From Effrenium voratum (lineage: Eukaryota > Sar > Dinophyceae > Suessiales > Symbiodiniaceae): DNA of 64,000 nt. The notes under the pieces were generated by a model. It searched no databases and was not told the origin of the DNA. It was given only the letters and a program-made list of their open reading frames with translations. The DNA lies in the NCBI GenBank assembly GCA_963377175.1, contig CAUJNA010000502.1, positions 32,501-96,500 of the forward strand, in the 5' to 3' direction. Every line of letters starts with the position of its first letter. Positions within the stretch are counted from its first letter, which is position 1. The position numbers were made by a program, and so were the translations under genes. Below are positions 14,401-59,300 of this stretch, in pieces.

Positions 14401-15876
14401 GGTTTCCGAGGAAAATCATTGGGATTTTATCTGGTACTGGAAATGGCATCAGCAGAAGATTGGCAAAGAAACCAATCTAAAAGTCAACATTGGCAGCTGT
14501 TCCGCTTGCGATTGACCGGCACCATGCTTGCAAGCCGAGCATTCAGTGGCAAAGGGTTTGCACTGCACTCAGATCCTCGCTGCTCAGGCGCAGTGTATGA
14601 ACCCATACTAAGTTACTAACGCGCACTGGCAGCTCAAATAGTGTAGCCACCGTCATCTTCCAAAACACGCCAAGAGAGGCGAAGATGAAAAATGCCCAAA
14701 AGAACCCCCAAGCAACAGTTAAGTTCGAGAACTGATCAACATGTTCTTTAAGGCAGTACTAAATTTGGACCCCCCAACAAACAATGTGTTCTTGCCCTTC
14801 AAAGGAACCTAATCTTGGGTTCCTTCAAACTAACCTGTAAAAGGGCCCCTCCAACAAACACTGACAAGCCACCTACGGGCGATCTGTCCATGCGGACTCA
14901 CCTTGGCGGCTCGCGCAGTGCGGCCCGCCCGCGCAGCGCGCCGACCTCTCAGGAAGACCTCGGAGTCTTCTTTTCCAACATGGGTTGCAACTGTTGCAAC
15001 CCAAGGAGCTTGTGTGATGTTTGTTTTGGGAGGTCAAACGATGTCGAAAGTCTTCATATTCAGCACATCCCATTGTGGCCTTTGTTCAGGCTGGGTCTGT
15101 CCAGCTTGGTTTCAAGGGAATTCAAAAGGACCACGGAAAACAATCCTTTGGAGGGTGCAGATCTGTTTGACACATACCCCTGAGATGGTCCAATCGCGAG
15201 AAGACCCGAAAAGGAAATCCTGAGGAGACACCGCAAGAGGACGGCGAAATCGCCGCCGTCAACCCCCAGGTCCCCTCTAAACCTTTAGGGTAAAGACTAG
15301 GAAAGGTTCATAGAGAATCTTGCGGGTTTCCAACATCCAAGCCCACTTTCAAAACAACCCTCTCAACAATTGCCCCAAAAACAGCGCGCTCAGGGGAAAC
15401 CAATGGCCCCTGATACTAAAAAAGGAACTCAACTGATTACCCGTGGGGGTTGGCCATCTGTTGCATTAAAGGCTCGGAGCATCTCACTTGAGGTCTGCCC
15501 ATTTTGTCATACTTCCAGAATCATATTTGAGAATCGGATGCCCTATTCGATCTTCAATCATGCTGTCTCTTGTTCATTTTTTCCCATGTGCTTAAGCCTC
15601 CTGGGGAAAAGAAAAAAACATATTCCCAGTAGTGATAGGTTTCCCTTTAGAACCAACCAAAGAATCGTCTCAACCAAATGGAAGCCTTACCCAATGAGAG
15701 CTCACGGTGAGAGATCGATCTCTAAGCCTCCGGCTGCAGCGGCCCCGATCCCCGCGCCCAGCTCCCAGGAAGCGCCCGACGCGCCCGACGCCGACGCCAG
15801 CCGCGGATGCCTTTGGGAAGCGAGGGACGAGGAGCGAGGGGCGAGGAGCGAGGGGTCGCAGTGAGATCGCTTGATG
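298..15876 (-). CDS. cpn60: Plastid-type chaperonin 60 (GroEL/Cpn60), nuclear, spliced, 5' part only
   Basis: Group I chaperonin subunit that would form the folding ring in the plastid stroma. Nine exons (298-370, 2494-2548, 3523-3596, 5264-5301, 10885-10918, 12049-12129, 13623-13661, 14902-14958, 15706-15876) join in one frame. The mature start ARKILYREDGRKQ is followed by LLRGIDKLAE, the ATP-loop TLGPRGRN, APQIVNDGVTIAKEIELED, VENTGVQLIRQ, KTNDVAGDGTTTAT (with the catalytic Asp of GDGTT) and GANPVQVKLGMEKA, in exact GroEL order. This is about mature residues 1-130 of ~545; the rest lies beyond the left edge. APQIVNDG, ELED.VENTG and LAHAMVK resemble cyanobacterial and red-plastid GroEL more than mitochondrial Hsp60. 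A ~76-residue Arg/Ala/Pro-rich leader precedes it and looks like a transit peptide. I found no initiating signal-peptide exon; it may lie in 15.9-16.8 kb. Identity is certain; the leader is less so. Confidence 0.93.
371..2493 (-). other. cpn60 intron, no further exon seen
   Basis: 2.1-kb intron between the GANP and TATIL exons. I see no repeat of note. A GC-richer patch at 1190-1290 has open frames on both strands, but chaperonin continuity leaves no room for an exon here. Confidence 0.7.
2494..2548 (-). CDS. cpn60: cpn60 exon: TATILAHAMVK segment
   Basis: 55 bp: completes Thr, then TATILAHAMVKSGLKQLA, ending in phase 0. It corresponds to the GroEL helix TATVLA.A...EGL..VA. The acceptor is AACGAG and the donor is GT (GCG|GTCGCC), which is weak beyond the GT. 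Confidence 0.93.
2636..2698. repeat. Poly-C/poly-A and (CA)n microsatellite in a cpn60 intron
   Basis: C-runs, an A-run and about 17 CA units in succession. They lie in the intron upstream of the TATIL exon in transcript order. Confidence 0.9.
3402..3484. mobile_element. MITE-like fold-back element, GGCCATGGGTCAAAACC family, copy 1
   Basis: Starts GGCCATGGGTCAAAACCCGG and ends TTTTGAACCATGGCC, so the ends are inverted repeats. The interior shares GTACCCCC..GTGAACATCC.AATCCCCACTAAAA with the copy at 29271 and GTGGTGCA with all copies. It has no coding capacity. Non-autonomous DNA transposon is an inference from the shape. Confidence 0.7.
3523..3596 (-). CDS. cpn60: cpn60 exon: VENTG...GDGT segment
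   Basis: 74 bp, phase 0 to 2: VENTGVQLIRQASAKTNDVA then GDGT plus two bases of Thr. GDGTT is the most conserved chaperonin motif and its Asp is required for ATP hydrolysis in GroEL. The donor is a normal GT (CAC|GTGATT). An alternative acceptor two bases upstream would not keep the family length. Confidence 0.95.
3597..5263 (-). other. cpn60 intron
   Basis: 1.67-kb intron between the VTIAK and VENTG exons. It contains the C-end of nothing recognisable. The open frame at 4917-5129 reads through without family resemblance. No large repeat. Confidence 0.6.
5264..5301 (-). CDS. cpn60: cpn60 exon: VTIAKEIELED segment
   Basis: 38 bp giving (G)VTIAKEIELEDQ after completing the split Gly codon of the previous exon. 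The acceptor is CTGAG and the donor is GC (CAG|GCGGCG). It lies 5.6 kb from the previous exon; that intron contains the 4.3-kb satellite. Confidence 0.92.
5302..10884 (-). other. 5.6-kb cpn60 intron hosting the satellite
   Basis: Intron from a GC donor at 10884 to the CTGAG acceptor at 5302. About three quarters is the satellite. The flanks (5302-6150, 10410-10884) show no exon. Confidence 0.85.
6150..10410. repeat. 4.3-kb purine-strand satellite inside a cpn60 intron
   Basis: Degenerate units of about 85-100 bp built from AAAGGGGGGAAA blocks, AGATCT/GATCTTAGGGAGG, GATCTCAACAGGG and AGGCCTTAGGGGGG. The plus strand is overwhelmingly A and G with G-runs of 4-9, so the cpn60 pre-mRNA would be C/U-rich here. 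Higher-order copies exist. A ~130-bp block recurs near 6630, 7078, 8212, 8848 and 9848. The segment 7600-8010 recurs near 9281-9643, offset about 1.65 kb. Long open frames on both strands here arise from repeats lacking stops and are not genes. Confidence 0.95.
10885..10918 (-). CDS. cpn60: cpn60 exon: APQIVNDG segment
   Basis: 34 bp, GEFSAPQIVND plus the first base of Gly, phase 0 to 1. The acceptor is CGCAG; a second AG six bases on would drop the residues GE, and either is acceptable for the family. The donor is GC (GATG|GCTGGG). The Asp of NDG contacts nucleotide in GroEL. Confidence 0.85.
10919..12048 (-). other. cpn60 intron with C-run and CAAG/CAAC tract
   Basis: 1.1-kb intron between the LLRGID and APQIVNDG exons. 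It holds the tetranucleotide repeat at 11310-11520. A 12-base C-run sits at 10790-10801 on the other side of the small exon. Confidence 0.75.
11310..11520. repeat. (CAAC)n/(CAAG)n tetranucleotide repeat
   Basis: Alternating AACC, CAAC and CAAG units, with an almost perfect run of GCAAGCAA at 11425-11470. It gives open frames on both strands (Lys/Gln/Thr-rich on plus, Leu/Cys-rich on minus), which are low-complexity artefacts. Confidence 0.93.
12049..12129 (-). CDS. cpn60: cpn60 exon: first ATP-binding loop
   Basis: 27 codons, phase 0 to 0: LLRGIDKLAETVAVTLGPRG then RNVLLDK. TLGPRGRN is the conserved nucleotide-binding loop of group I chaperonins. The acceptor is CCTCAG and the donor is GC (AAG|GCGGGG). 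Confidence 0.93.
12157..12292. repeat. Dispersed ~120-bp repeat family A, copy 1 (diverged)
   Basis: Shares GGATCCGGATGCAGTGAATAC, then ACTTGTAAATG.TGGTTTCC, TTTATT..GGTGT, AAAAAGCAACATGTTTCAAA and AAAATGTATCTT with four other copies, all in the same orientation. This copy has an insertion and extra changes. No terminal inverted repeats or coding capacity seen. Confidence 0.75.
12624..12859 (-). CDS. Interleaved fragment, terminal exon with stop
   Basis: 77 codons and TAG, starting QDPRGESKPDASC and including KPLKPLMGSQRSIDIKRRAD and AAMTKYDILMGN. Composition is protein-like and basic. No family recognised. It sits 0.5 kb upstream (in transcript order) of the cpn60 ATP-loop exon. Confidence 0.5.
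12624..13936 (-). CDS. Unrecognised three-exon gene fragment interleaved with cpn60
   Basis: Exons 13822-13936, 13026-13050 and 12624-12859 join in one frame and end in TAG. The product begins STHMLAVFNGKIKIGLAIDS, includes NPGMIQIVEMGDYR and APAQAIVA, and ends with a Lys/Phe-rich tail (MKFCSEVFVAVGEKTFFFPK ... NCINYPLLP). The middle exon has a strong GTAAGAG donor; the first would use GC. I do not recognise the family. The segments lie on the same strand as cpn60, and the cpn60 exon 13623-13661 falls between the first and second. It is therefore either a gene interleaved with cpn60, an inserted gene remnant, or chance open frames. The upstream start was not found. Confidence 0.45.
13026..13050 (-). 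CDS. Interleaved fragment, micro-exon
   Basis: 25 bp, APAQAIVA plus one base, between a CTGAG acceptor and a GTAAGAGC donor. Phase fits both neighbours. Confidence 0.4.
13623..13661 (-). CDS. cpn60: cpn60 exon: mature N-terminus
   Basis: 13 codons, ARKILYREDGRKQ, phase 0 to 0. It matches the GroEL start (AK.I.Y.E.AR.AL). The acceptor TGCTTGCAG is strong. The donor is GC (CAG|GCGGGT). An alternative GT donor 4 bp further would break the frame with the next exon. Three exon-like segments of another reading frame flank this exon on both sides (see 12624-13936). Confidence 0.82.
13822..13936 (-). CDS. Interleaved fragment, exon 1
   Basis: 38 codons after one leading base. GKIKIGLAIDSGAAKNPGMI reads like a folded domain. 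The acceptor would be TAAG and the donor GC (AGA|GCTGAA). A PGMIQ-containing frame also occurs on the plus strand at 14230-14330, possibly an inverted diverged relative. Confidence 0.45.
14902..14958 (-). CDS. cpn60: cpn60 exon: leader / transit peptide part 2
   Basis: 19 codons, phase 0 to 0, reading VFLRGRRAARAGRTARAAK. The donor is an excellent GTGAGT and the acceptor is GAG. Eight basic and no acidic residues directly precede the chaperonin start, as expected for the end of a transit peptide. The frame matches the following exon without adjustment. Confidence 0.65.
15706..15876 (-). CDS. cpn60: cpn60 exon: leader / transit peptide part 1
   Basis: 57 codons, phase 0 to 0, between an AG acceptor (GATCAG) and a GT donor (ACC|GTGAGC). 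The peptide is rich in R, A, G, S and P with only two acidic residues (RPLAPRPSLLVPRFPKASAA, then RRLRDRSLT). This suits a plastid transit peptide, and the frame continues cleanly into the next exon. There is no methionine, so an upstream first exon is expected. The acceptor could be different; composition and phase are the only support. Confidence 0.5.
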
Positions 15877-16813
15877 CTGATCTATTGTCACTGCACCCGA
15901 GAGATCTCGCCAAACGGTAATGTCCACCCCGGGTTCACTAATCCACCTGGTAGATTGTGAGGGAGTAATCCCCCAAAGTGGAGGATTCCCTCCTGTACAA
16001 ATGGGGCACCCCGTATACGAATCAATGCCATTTGTTCTTTCTGGGTTCCCATAAAGATGAACCCTCCCTATTCGTGTCGTAGGGGGTGTTTTTTGTTGGC
16101 CACTCCACAAGTCAAAAGTGATAAACCCACGTTCAACGGACACCATCTCTCAAACTCAACCGGCTTCTACTTCGATCCGGGCGTCACAAATTCTTCTGCC
16201 TGCCCTTCCGGGCCCCGGGCGGCTTCGCCGACCCGACTGCAAGCGTCCCACCTCGGGGGAACCGACCAACCCGATGCGCGGGACCCGAATGGATGCCCTA
16301 GACGGAAACCGCTGTGAAGCTCCGGCTGGAAAAAAGGGACAAAGTCACTGAACATGAAGGAACCCTGAGAAGGTCAAGCTCTGGCTGAACATGAAGGATC
16401 CCCCTTTTGGGGAAAACTACTTTAAACGCTGAGTTTGTCTGGCAACGTGCCTCACTTGCGGAGTTGGTGACCTTTGCCGTCACTGAGAAGTCCGATCCCA
16501 AAAAGTGTCCAGAAACTCAGGGAGTGAGGCTTAGATGTTCTTGGGCCCTTCCACTTGCCATTGGAGCTAACCAAGTAAATAGAGGTAAGAAACCCTGGAT
16601 ACCTATTGCAGTGGGAATTGGGAGCAGTAAGAGGGCAACAGTTCGGTAACCCTGTTCCCTGGACCCTAGCTATGAGGGGGGGACAGGCGAGTTGATGGGG
16701 CTTTCTAAAGTCTAGAAACTGCGCGGCGAGGCAAGAATTCCCAGGCAGAAGGCCCGCAGCGATTTTGGAAGCTAGCTGCGAACTGCTTCTCAAATCCTGG
16801 TTGGCGTTGGCAG
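15877..16813. other. Spacer between gene B stop and cpn60 leader exon
   Basis: Should contain the gene B 3' end and the missing cpn60 first exon. 16200-16310 is GC-rich with several open minus frames (for example VGSAKPPGARKGR) that could be a leader exon. 16700-16813 keeps an open frame after the gene B stop (see findings). Confidence 0.4.
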
Positions 16814-52163
<35,350 letters not shown>

Positions 52164-52357
52164 CTCAAGGAAGAATGACGATTTCCAGAAGATCTAGTGC
52201 TGGAATGCAGTCGCGAGCTTGGACATAGCACAGAAAAAGGGGAAACAAAAAGGTCAAAAGGTCGATTCGCTTTGGGAGTCTTAGTTTTCTTTTACTAACC
52301 TTGAGAAGGATAGCCTTTGAAGAACACCCATGTCCTTTAGAAGGTACCACTCCAAAC

Positions 52358-52395
52358 CGGGAGAAGATCCCATCGGCCCAGGCAATGAGGGCAGC
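52358..52395 (-). CDS. Orphan exon candidate
   Basis: AALIAWADGIFS plus two bases, acceptor CACGAG, donor GT (CCG|GTTTGG). The open frame is longer (SKGGSLAHEAALIAWADGIF). It lies just upstream of the gene B start and its phase does not fit that exon. It could be a 5' exon spliced otherwise, or spurious. Confidence 0.3.
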
Positions 52396-54759
52396 CTCGT
52401 GTGCAAGGCTTCCTCCTTTGGACCCAATCATCAAGGGAGGAAAGTTGGTCCATGGAAAAACAAAACAAAAGGCCCTAGCTGCCAACTACCCAGTGGTGAA
52501 CCTTTCGGGTTGGGAGCACTCCTGCACAAGGTCGTTAAGAGAAGGGACTTGATTGCAATTCAGCTCAGAGCTCAGATTCTTGGAGAACCTTTCAGGAACC
52601 CCGTGAAACGAAACTTGGACGAGCACAAAGGGCTGGTGTTGCTCTACTTCTTCCGCGCAGGGGGCCATCTCGGTTGTTTCAATGGGAAGAGATAATCCCC
52701 AATAAACCTTGAAACAATTGCAGAGCCTTTGAGATGTGACTACCAAGTAGACCAACTTGAAAGCCCTGATTGTTCTATTCACCAACCCAAACTAAGGGTT
52801 CCCTAGAAAAGGAAGCTTTGGACCAACAACAATCTTGCCTGCTATTGGTTCAAATAGCGATGAATCAACTTGCTAAGGACACATAGGGACCCTTGAGTCG
52901 TAGTGAGCCAGGTCATAGTCCTTTCAGTTCCCCGAGTGGAGTTCGCCGGATGTAGGTTGTAACCTACGTGTCTACTTGTTGAATTGGCTGAACACCCAAA
53001 CAGGCCTAGGGACCTTCCAAAACCAACAGGCCTAGGGACCTTCCAAAATATAAGATGCAAGTCCCTAACCCACCCTTCCCCTGGTATCCTTCAAAGGTCT
53101 TATCAAAAAAGAAGAAGAACAAAAACACCTGCCGAACTCACTTCATGTCTTGCAGGCCTCATCTCCAATGCCACGGTTGCCATGGCGGCTGCTCCCCAAA
53201 GGGATCAGTTGGCTTACATCCCAGAGCGTGCCTACACATGGGTCCCTCTGTTTCCCTGGTGGTCCCTTTTGGCCAGTTTAAGGTATGCCAATCTGCAAAT
53301 ACTGGCTAGCATTGTAATGTTGACCCCCGGTTCTTCAAATTTGTTAAACCCCTGGTTGATGGTCATGTTGACCCCCGTTATTGATTTTTTCGCGGGACTC
53401 CTCCCATTTATTCACAAGCTAGACGTCATCTGCGGTCCACATTGTTGTCGCGGATGTAAGCCTGGGCAGGTCTGCTTGGTAGCTTGCAGGATGTGTTGCC
53501 CTTACTGCTGTAGCCAAAGCTTTCCGCGTGAGGAACGCAACAACATCATGAGTCCTTCGCCCTCGGAGATCTGGGCCCGTGAGTGTTCATGCGTTCGCAT
53601 GAAGCGTGTCAAAATTATGCGAAGACACCTGACACAGTCATGACCGCCAAAGCCCAACGCAATTGGTCTTCTTGCACGCCGATCACTTGTCAACTGATCT
53701 TCTTCTGGCATGAGGTCCATGTGCCCGCTCATGTTCAGCCAGCTTGGCACAAGGCCTCGACCAGTGGTTGGCAAAACTCTGCCGAAACCGACCCCAAAGA
53801 TCCAGACGTCCCAAATCGGACCCCTCCAATGCAGACCCCCTTTGTCGAATGCCGACGTGCGCCATTCTTGGGCACAAAATTAAACCGAATCGGACCCGAG
53901 TGGTTCTGTTTTGGCTTCCCTGAAAAGGGTATCCTAGGCACAATGGCGCCACAAAGATGTTTGCCACACCCATGGTTAGCATGCCTCTCTCCAATTTACT
54001 GCAGTAGGTAACTGGCAATTGTCTTTTGAGGTTCTTCTGCGCTTTCCCTGGGGAACCTACTTGGCAGGGGCACGGCATCACTGAGTATGTCAAACAAGGT
54101 TGCTCAGATTTTCAACATGTGGGCAAGTGCAAGAAGCTTACCGGGAACCGGGAGAAATCGTCCACGGGTACATTCATGTTGATGGATAGGATTTGTCCCT
54201 GTTCCCTGCGGATTATTCATTGAGCAAAACCCAGCTGGATACATCCGTGAGTATCACCTGAGTATCGAGCGCAACACTCGGGGTGTGGCGTGCTGCAGCG
54301 TCATGCGTGGGTGCAGCTGTTGTCAACTCTTGTTGTGTCACACGCGTAAATGCGTGTTCTGACTCACCATGCGTAAATGCAACTGTACTCACCATGTTGT
54401 GTGAGTGAATCCCTCTTGTTCGGCAACTCTGGTGAGCTATCTTCTCGCGGCAACTCGCGCGCCTGGACGCAAAAAAGTGATGCTTCCTTCGCATGTTTGG
54501 CAGTCACCCGCACATTTTAGCCCAACAACATGGATGTGCATAGACCCAAAGAAGAACGTAGTCTTCCAAACGGGTCTGTGCCATTCCGCGTTGGTGTCAT
54601 ATAAGAAGGGAGGCTGCTCATCATGCGTCTGGATGTGTGATCGAACTACCCAGAATTTTGACGCTCACGCCTCCCGCACAAAAATGAGGGAACCCAAGGC
54701 TTTTGACTTGGTTAAGTCAGAACGCCATCCACCAAAAGTTAGGGTGCCCTTTTGAGACA

Positions 54760-54853
54760 AACCCATATGGCCATGGGTCAAAACCCCGTACCCCCGGGTG
54801 GTGCACCTATCCTGAAATGGTACCATTGGTTTTGAACCATGGCCATATGGCAA
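54760..54853. mobile_element. MITE-like GGCCATGGGTCAAAACC family, copy 3
   Basis: CCATATGGCCATGGGTCAAA and TTTTGAACCATGGCCATATGG form near-perfect ~22-bp terminal inverted repeats, the best preserved in the family. Confidence 0.85.
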
Positions 54854-55487
54854 AATGCCATACTCTGCCCTCCCACACAAAAACATCAAACGCCCAAGCA
54901 GCGCAGCACTCCGTTGTCACGCGCAGCTGTCCTCCAGCTCATGAACGCGCAAGACTTCTCGCCTCAGCGAACAGAAGCCTTAGGTTGAACACGCTGGCAT
55001 GCCATCTGCAAATTAGGCCATACTAATGTGATGATGCACAACTATGAGTAAATTAGGCAAAATGAATTGGGCAACAATCCATGTTTCCAACAACTGCAAT
55101 GAGGGATCCCCACGTGAGCCTACATCGTGATGAGCTCGTTTAACACCCAGGTGAGCTCGTTTTACTCTCAGGCAAATATCATGCGTCTTCTCCACGCAAC
55201 AGGATCGATCACCTGTTGCTGGTGCGGTGGAACATCAGTCTGAATTGGAGCCACCCCCCCCCCAAAAAAAAAGGGCGCTTCACACACAAGACAACACCAA
55301 CAAGCCATACCCACCTGCAGACTACCACTTGTTCGGGGTGCAAATCCGGTTCCACCTACATTATTTAGGGGGCGGGGATGATCTCCTTCCACAGGGGAAG
55401 TGTAGCATGCTGCACTTGCGGCTGGCTAACTCTTCTCTTCTTGACTGTGGAACCAACGGAGACGATTTCATCATACTACTCGCCACT

Positions 55488-55545
55488 AAAATGGCCTTCC
55501 CAACAAGAATCATGTCCAGAAACTCTGGGATTGAGAAGGGAGTGA
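55488..55545. repeat. Dispersed repeat family F, copy
   Basis: CACTAAAATGGCCTTCCCAA, CAAGAATCATGTCCAGAAACT, GGGA.TGAGAAG. Related copies at 37415, 62974 and 63131. Confidence 0.7.
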
Positions 55546-56318
55546 CTAAGCTCTGGTTTCATGGTACCACACTTGCGAGCACCAGACGAAGACCCAGGAA
55601 TTGGACAAACTGGCAACCAACCCCTGTCGCTGATTGGCAAGCTTGGGAATAACTCCGCGGCAAGTGCAGTCCTTTCACCGAACCCGTGGCACCATTCGCT
55701 TGGGTGAGCAAAGGGGACTGTAAACCAAAATGGTTGAGAACTGCATACCATCATTCAACTGTACATACTGATGCCAGATGCTGTTCTATTGACCAGGGAG
55801 GTTCCCCTCCCACCTCCAGAAACCTAGTCAAATTCCCCGTGGCTTGAAATGGTCTGGTCACGTGCCAAAAGGCCGATCTCGGTTCTCGGGAGGAAACCAA
55901 AGGTGTCAGGAGACAATAAAGGGATTCAGGGAGGCGGTTGCTTGGAAGGGCTTGAAAAGGCTTAATGAGGCTCGGTCAGGTTTGGTAAGGCTTAGTAAGC
56001 CTTGCTAAGCCAATATTATGGCTCTGTGTGTTTTTTTTTCTTTTTTCCTGTTTTTTGGTTACCATTGAAATTCACCAAAAAAAAACCCTACCCGAGAAAA
56101 AAGGCACACCGATATTTGGGCCGTGCTCAAGGGGGCACCTCCCAGGACCTCAAGGAAAGATTCGGAAGGAACCTTCTTGGAAGGGGTCCTGAGAAGGGAT
56201 GCCTAGAGTGTTCTGAGAGGGTATGGGGTCCGAAGGTGGGGAAATTGAGCCCTTACAGCTCACTCTACCAACCACTTAGTAGCAACCTGGCCGAAAACCC
56301 AGGGTGCAAGAAATGGTC

Positions 56319-56378
56319 TCAATCTGCGTTCCCGGACCAAAGCTCGTCTTCCTGCTGCTTGAGCAGCTGGCTCACAAC
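56319..56378 (-). CDS. Gene C terminal exon with stop
   Basis: VVSQLLKQQEDELWSGNAD then TGA, after acceptor GCTTCAG. A GT after CTTTG (56337) would be an alternative donor if the gene continues. Confidence 0.55.
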   Translation of the reverse strand, partial: VVSQLLKQQEDELWSGNAD

Positions 56379-59300
56379 CTGAAGCGTGCGGTGGATACCA
56401 CCCTCCCCCAACGCAAGCTCCCCCTCTTTCGTCCCCCAGACACACATACACACTTGACCCACCCCGAGAAGACTCCTATAGACAGAAACAGGAGGTGTGT
56501 TTGGGGCAGTCAATTTTGACTTTTCTTGGAGGGGAATCTGCCACAAGCGGAACTGGCAGCTGCGAAGGCTTTTCCAATCAGGGCAAGAGAGGACAAGAGA
56601 GCCTTGTGCAAGTTGGCTTGCATCTGTAGGCAGGAAACCCGGCCCCCCCGCAAGTACATGTTTGGGAGGTAGGGGGCCCAAATGTTTCTCCATAAAAGTA
56701 CTTCTCAAATAAAAATAGAGTGTTACAGCCACATTTCAGGAAGCCCTGGGCGAATCATCCCGCAATGGTCTTTGGAGGCCCGCAAAGAAAGAGTCTTGGA
56801 GGCCTGGAAAGAGTCGCTAATGATCACTTGCTCCCCTTGAAAATTTACCGTTTGGCCTTCTTGCCGGGAAACTTAAAGCGGGGGGGGGGGGGGGGGGGGG
56901 GGCGGGGGGTTGTTGAGGATAGCGTGTTTGGGGTTGGATTAAAAGGGAAACTATTTTTGGGTCCGCGTCGCAAATTTGACACACCCGTAGGATCCCGTTG
57001 AAGAAAGGTTTATAGTTTTACCCTTTGATTGGACCAAAGGCCTTCAAAAGGTGAACCCTGTCCACATCACTCGAGCCGGAAAAGGCCGTGCCGATGCTCG
57101 GGTTTGGCAGGAAGACTTCTGCAAAAGAGCTCCTGGAGCTCGTCAAGCACGATGAATAGTACTGGCAACAAAACTTGCTGGTGCTCAGTAGGGAATGACC
57201 TTCCGGGTGTTGGGAATGAACTGGAAGGGGATTCCCTTTGCAGAAAGCATAGGGGATGGCTTACAGGGGTCATTGCCTCATTCCTGCTCAAAATTATGCG
57301 ACAAAAAGTCAAACAATGGAATGACAGTTGGGCAACACATTGCTAACCCCAAAGACTTTCCATTGGCTAGAATGCCAAACCAAAGCTGAAGCGAAAATTT
57401 TGCTTTTTCCGGAGGAAATCCGAAGGAACCCAAAGCAATCGAATCCCTGGGCTTTTCCAGACATCAGAACCCCATACCCGACATCCCCCTGCCTCTTCAT
57501 GAGGCCGGTCCAGCAGTTTCTCCTTGTCCTCATCGGCACAAGGAAAGCGGGTAAGATCTGGAGATTCGGATTTGGTTCCCAAGCTTCCTCAAGCAAAGGT
57601 GTCCAATCTTTGTTCTGAGGAATGACTTCAACAGCCGTCAGCCGTGGCCAGTTTCGGTCGTTCCTTCCGGTCCCCTTTTGGGTGCCTGATCCCGAAAACC
57701 GCCACTTTCCAACGCTCCGGCAGAGTCCAAGGCAACTGTCCCATGATGAGTGTCCCATACACAGTACCATGCACGTGGGTACGTACTGGCAAGTGAATCC
57801 ATGAAGGGTTACAATGCCTACTCAAAGCTCGTTGGAACAAGTGAAAGTACATGTTCCTTGCTCATGCCCCAATGCCCCAAGGATACAAAATTACTCATGG
57901 GTAGATGCCCCCCCACAAGGGGAAAGAGGTGTAACAACCACAGACCCTTGGGTACCCAGGGGTGAGCTACTCGTAGCATGACCCACCCGTCCAAGACAGG
58001 GGCGGTCCCAAAGAAGAAACCCCATCCCTCACTTCCGGGTAGACTGACCCAAAAAAAAACCGTCCGAACTGTGTCTCTCCACTTGAATGGCCTTCTCAAA
58101 AAATCCAGGAACGGAATTGAGATGGTCCTTCAGTAGCGAGGTTAGAATAAGGGTACCCTTTTTTCTGTAGTCTATTTTAGTAGGGAACCCTCCCCCGAAA
58201 AGGGTACAAGGGCACTACTACGGGACCTAGTTAGATGCATGACGCATGAAGCCGCGCCAAATAGGGCGGTTCTCCTCGAGACGGCGGTTCCGCTCACGGG
58301 GCTCCATGGCCTGGAGCGAGTGAGAGAATCTGGACATGGATGTGTGTGTGTGGTTTTTGAGACCAAGCAAAACACCAAGCATTTGGCATTTGGAATTTGG
58401 TTCCCCTATTTCGACACATACCCAATCCGACTTCAACCCTGCTTGGGATGGGTAATCTGGGGTGTCAAAATAAGGATTAGGGCCCAACAAATGGTAATGG
58501 GCCTTTTGGCTTCGCTTTAAATCAAACTTGAAAAGGTCACCGGTACCCTCAAGACGATTAAGAACAATGATCTGTTCTGCTGAGTAATCTGAAATATTCA
58601 TAGGATTCCAACCTCCCTCCCACCTGGTTTCCTCCAAATAAGGCCTCTCCGCGATTTTTGTGGAATCCGCCGGGGGGGGGGAGGGCGGTTGGCGGTTGGG
58701 GAGGGCATTGGATCCTATGATAATAGCTCCTTGGATCACGGCCATGTTTCCGTACCTTCATTTTGGCGGGGGGTCTTGGGGGGTTGCGGAGACCCTTTTC
58801 TTTCAAATATATCAGGGATCCCCATTTGGCCTGGTGGTGAAAAGGAAAACCACAAGAAAGCAACTGCGCCTTGTTGTCTTGGGTCAAACTTGGAGTACAC
58901 CAAAACACTATTGCCAAATTCGGGCAGTCTTATCTTCCTTCGCTATAGCGTATGTTTGGAGCCCCAGTTGTATCAAGAGCGGCCCTGCAAAGCGTGTAAG
59001 TAAGATAAGGGCTTGGCTGACTGCACACATTGTGATCCGATCCATGATACCGACAGCAGTTGGTGCTGGCTTACTCTTACCCCACAACCCCATGCGAATC
59101 ATCCAGTCCCGAGCATCTTCTCTCGCCTGTGCAACAAAAAAGCCCAACTCTTCCCTGCTCCCCGGCACATTCACGTGGAACCCATTCATCAGTGGGTCCC
59201 TTAGAAATTCCGCTTTGTGGGCTTTCCTTTGTTCATTGAGAATGTGTCGACATAGGGGGCCTGCACAATGATGGCTGTCCTGTTGGTTTCCCTTTAAACC

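Larger units (their letters stand above)
52396..56318. other. Apparent intergenic region between genes C and B
   Basis: 3.9 kb. The longest open frame (plus, 52984-53643) has no protein-like core, though a good TCTTGCAG at 53150 precedes GLISNATVAMAAAPQRDQLA. Holds one fold-back element (54760) and a family F copy (55488). Confidence 0.45.

Noticed and set aside
52984..53643. 219-codon plus-strand frame
   Set aside because: Length alone. Composition changes along its length, and no domain and no neighbouring plus exons were found. Only a short AG-led piece near 53150 looks protein-like.
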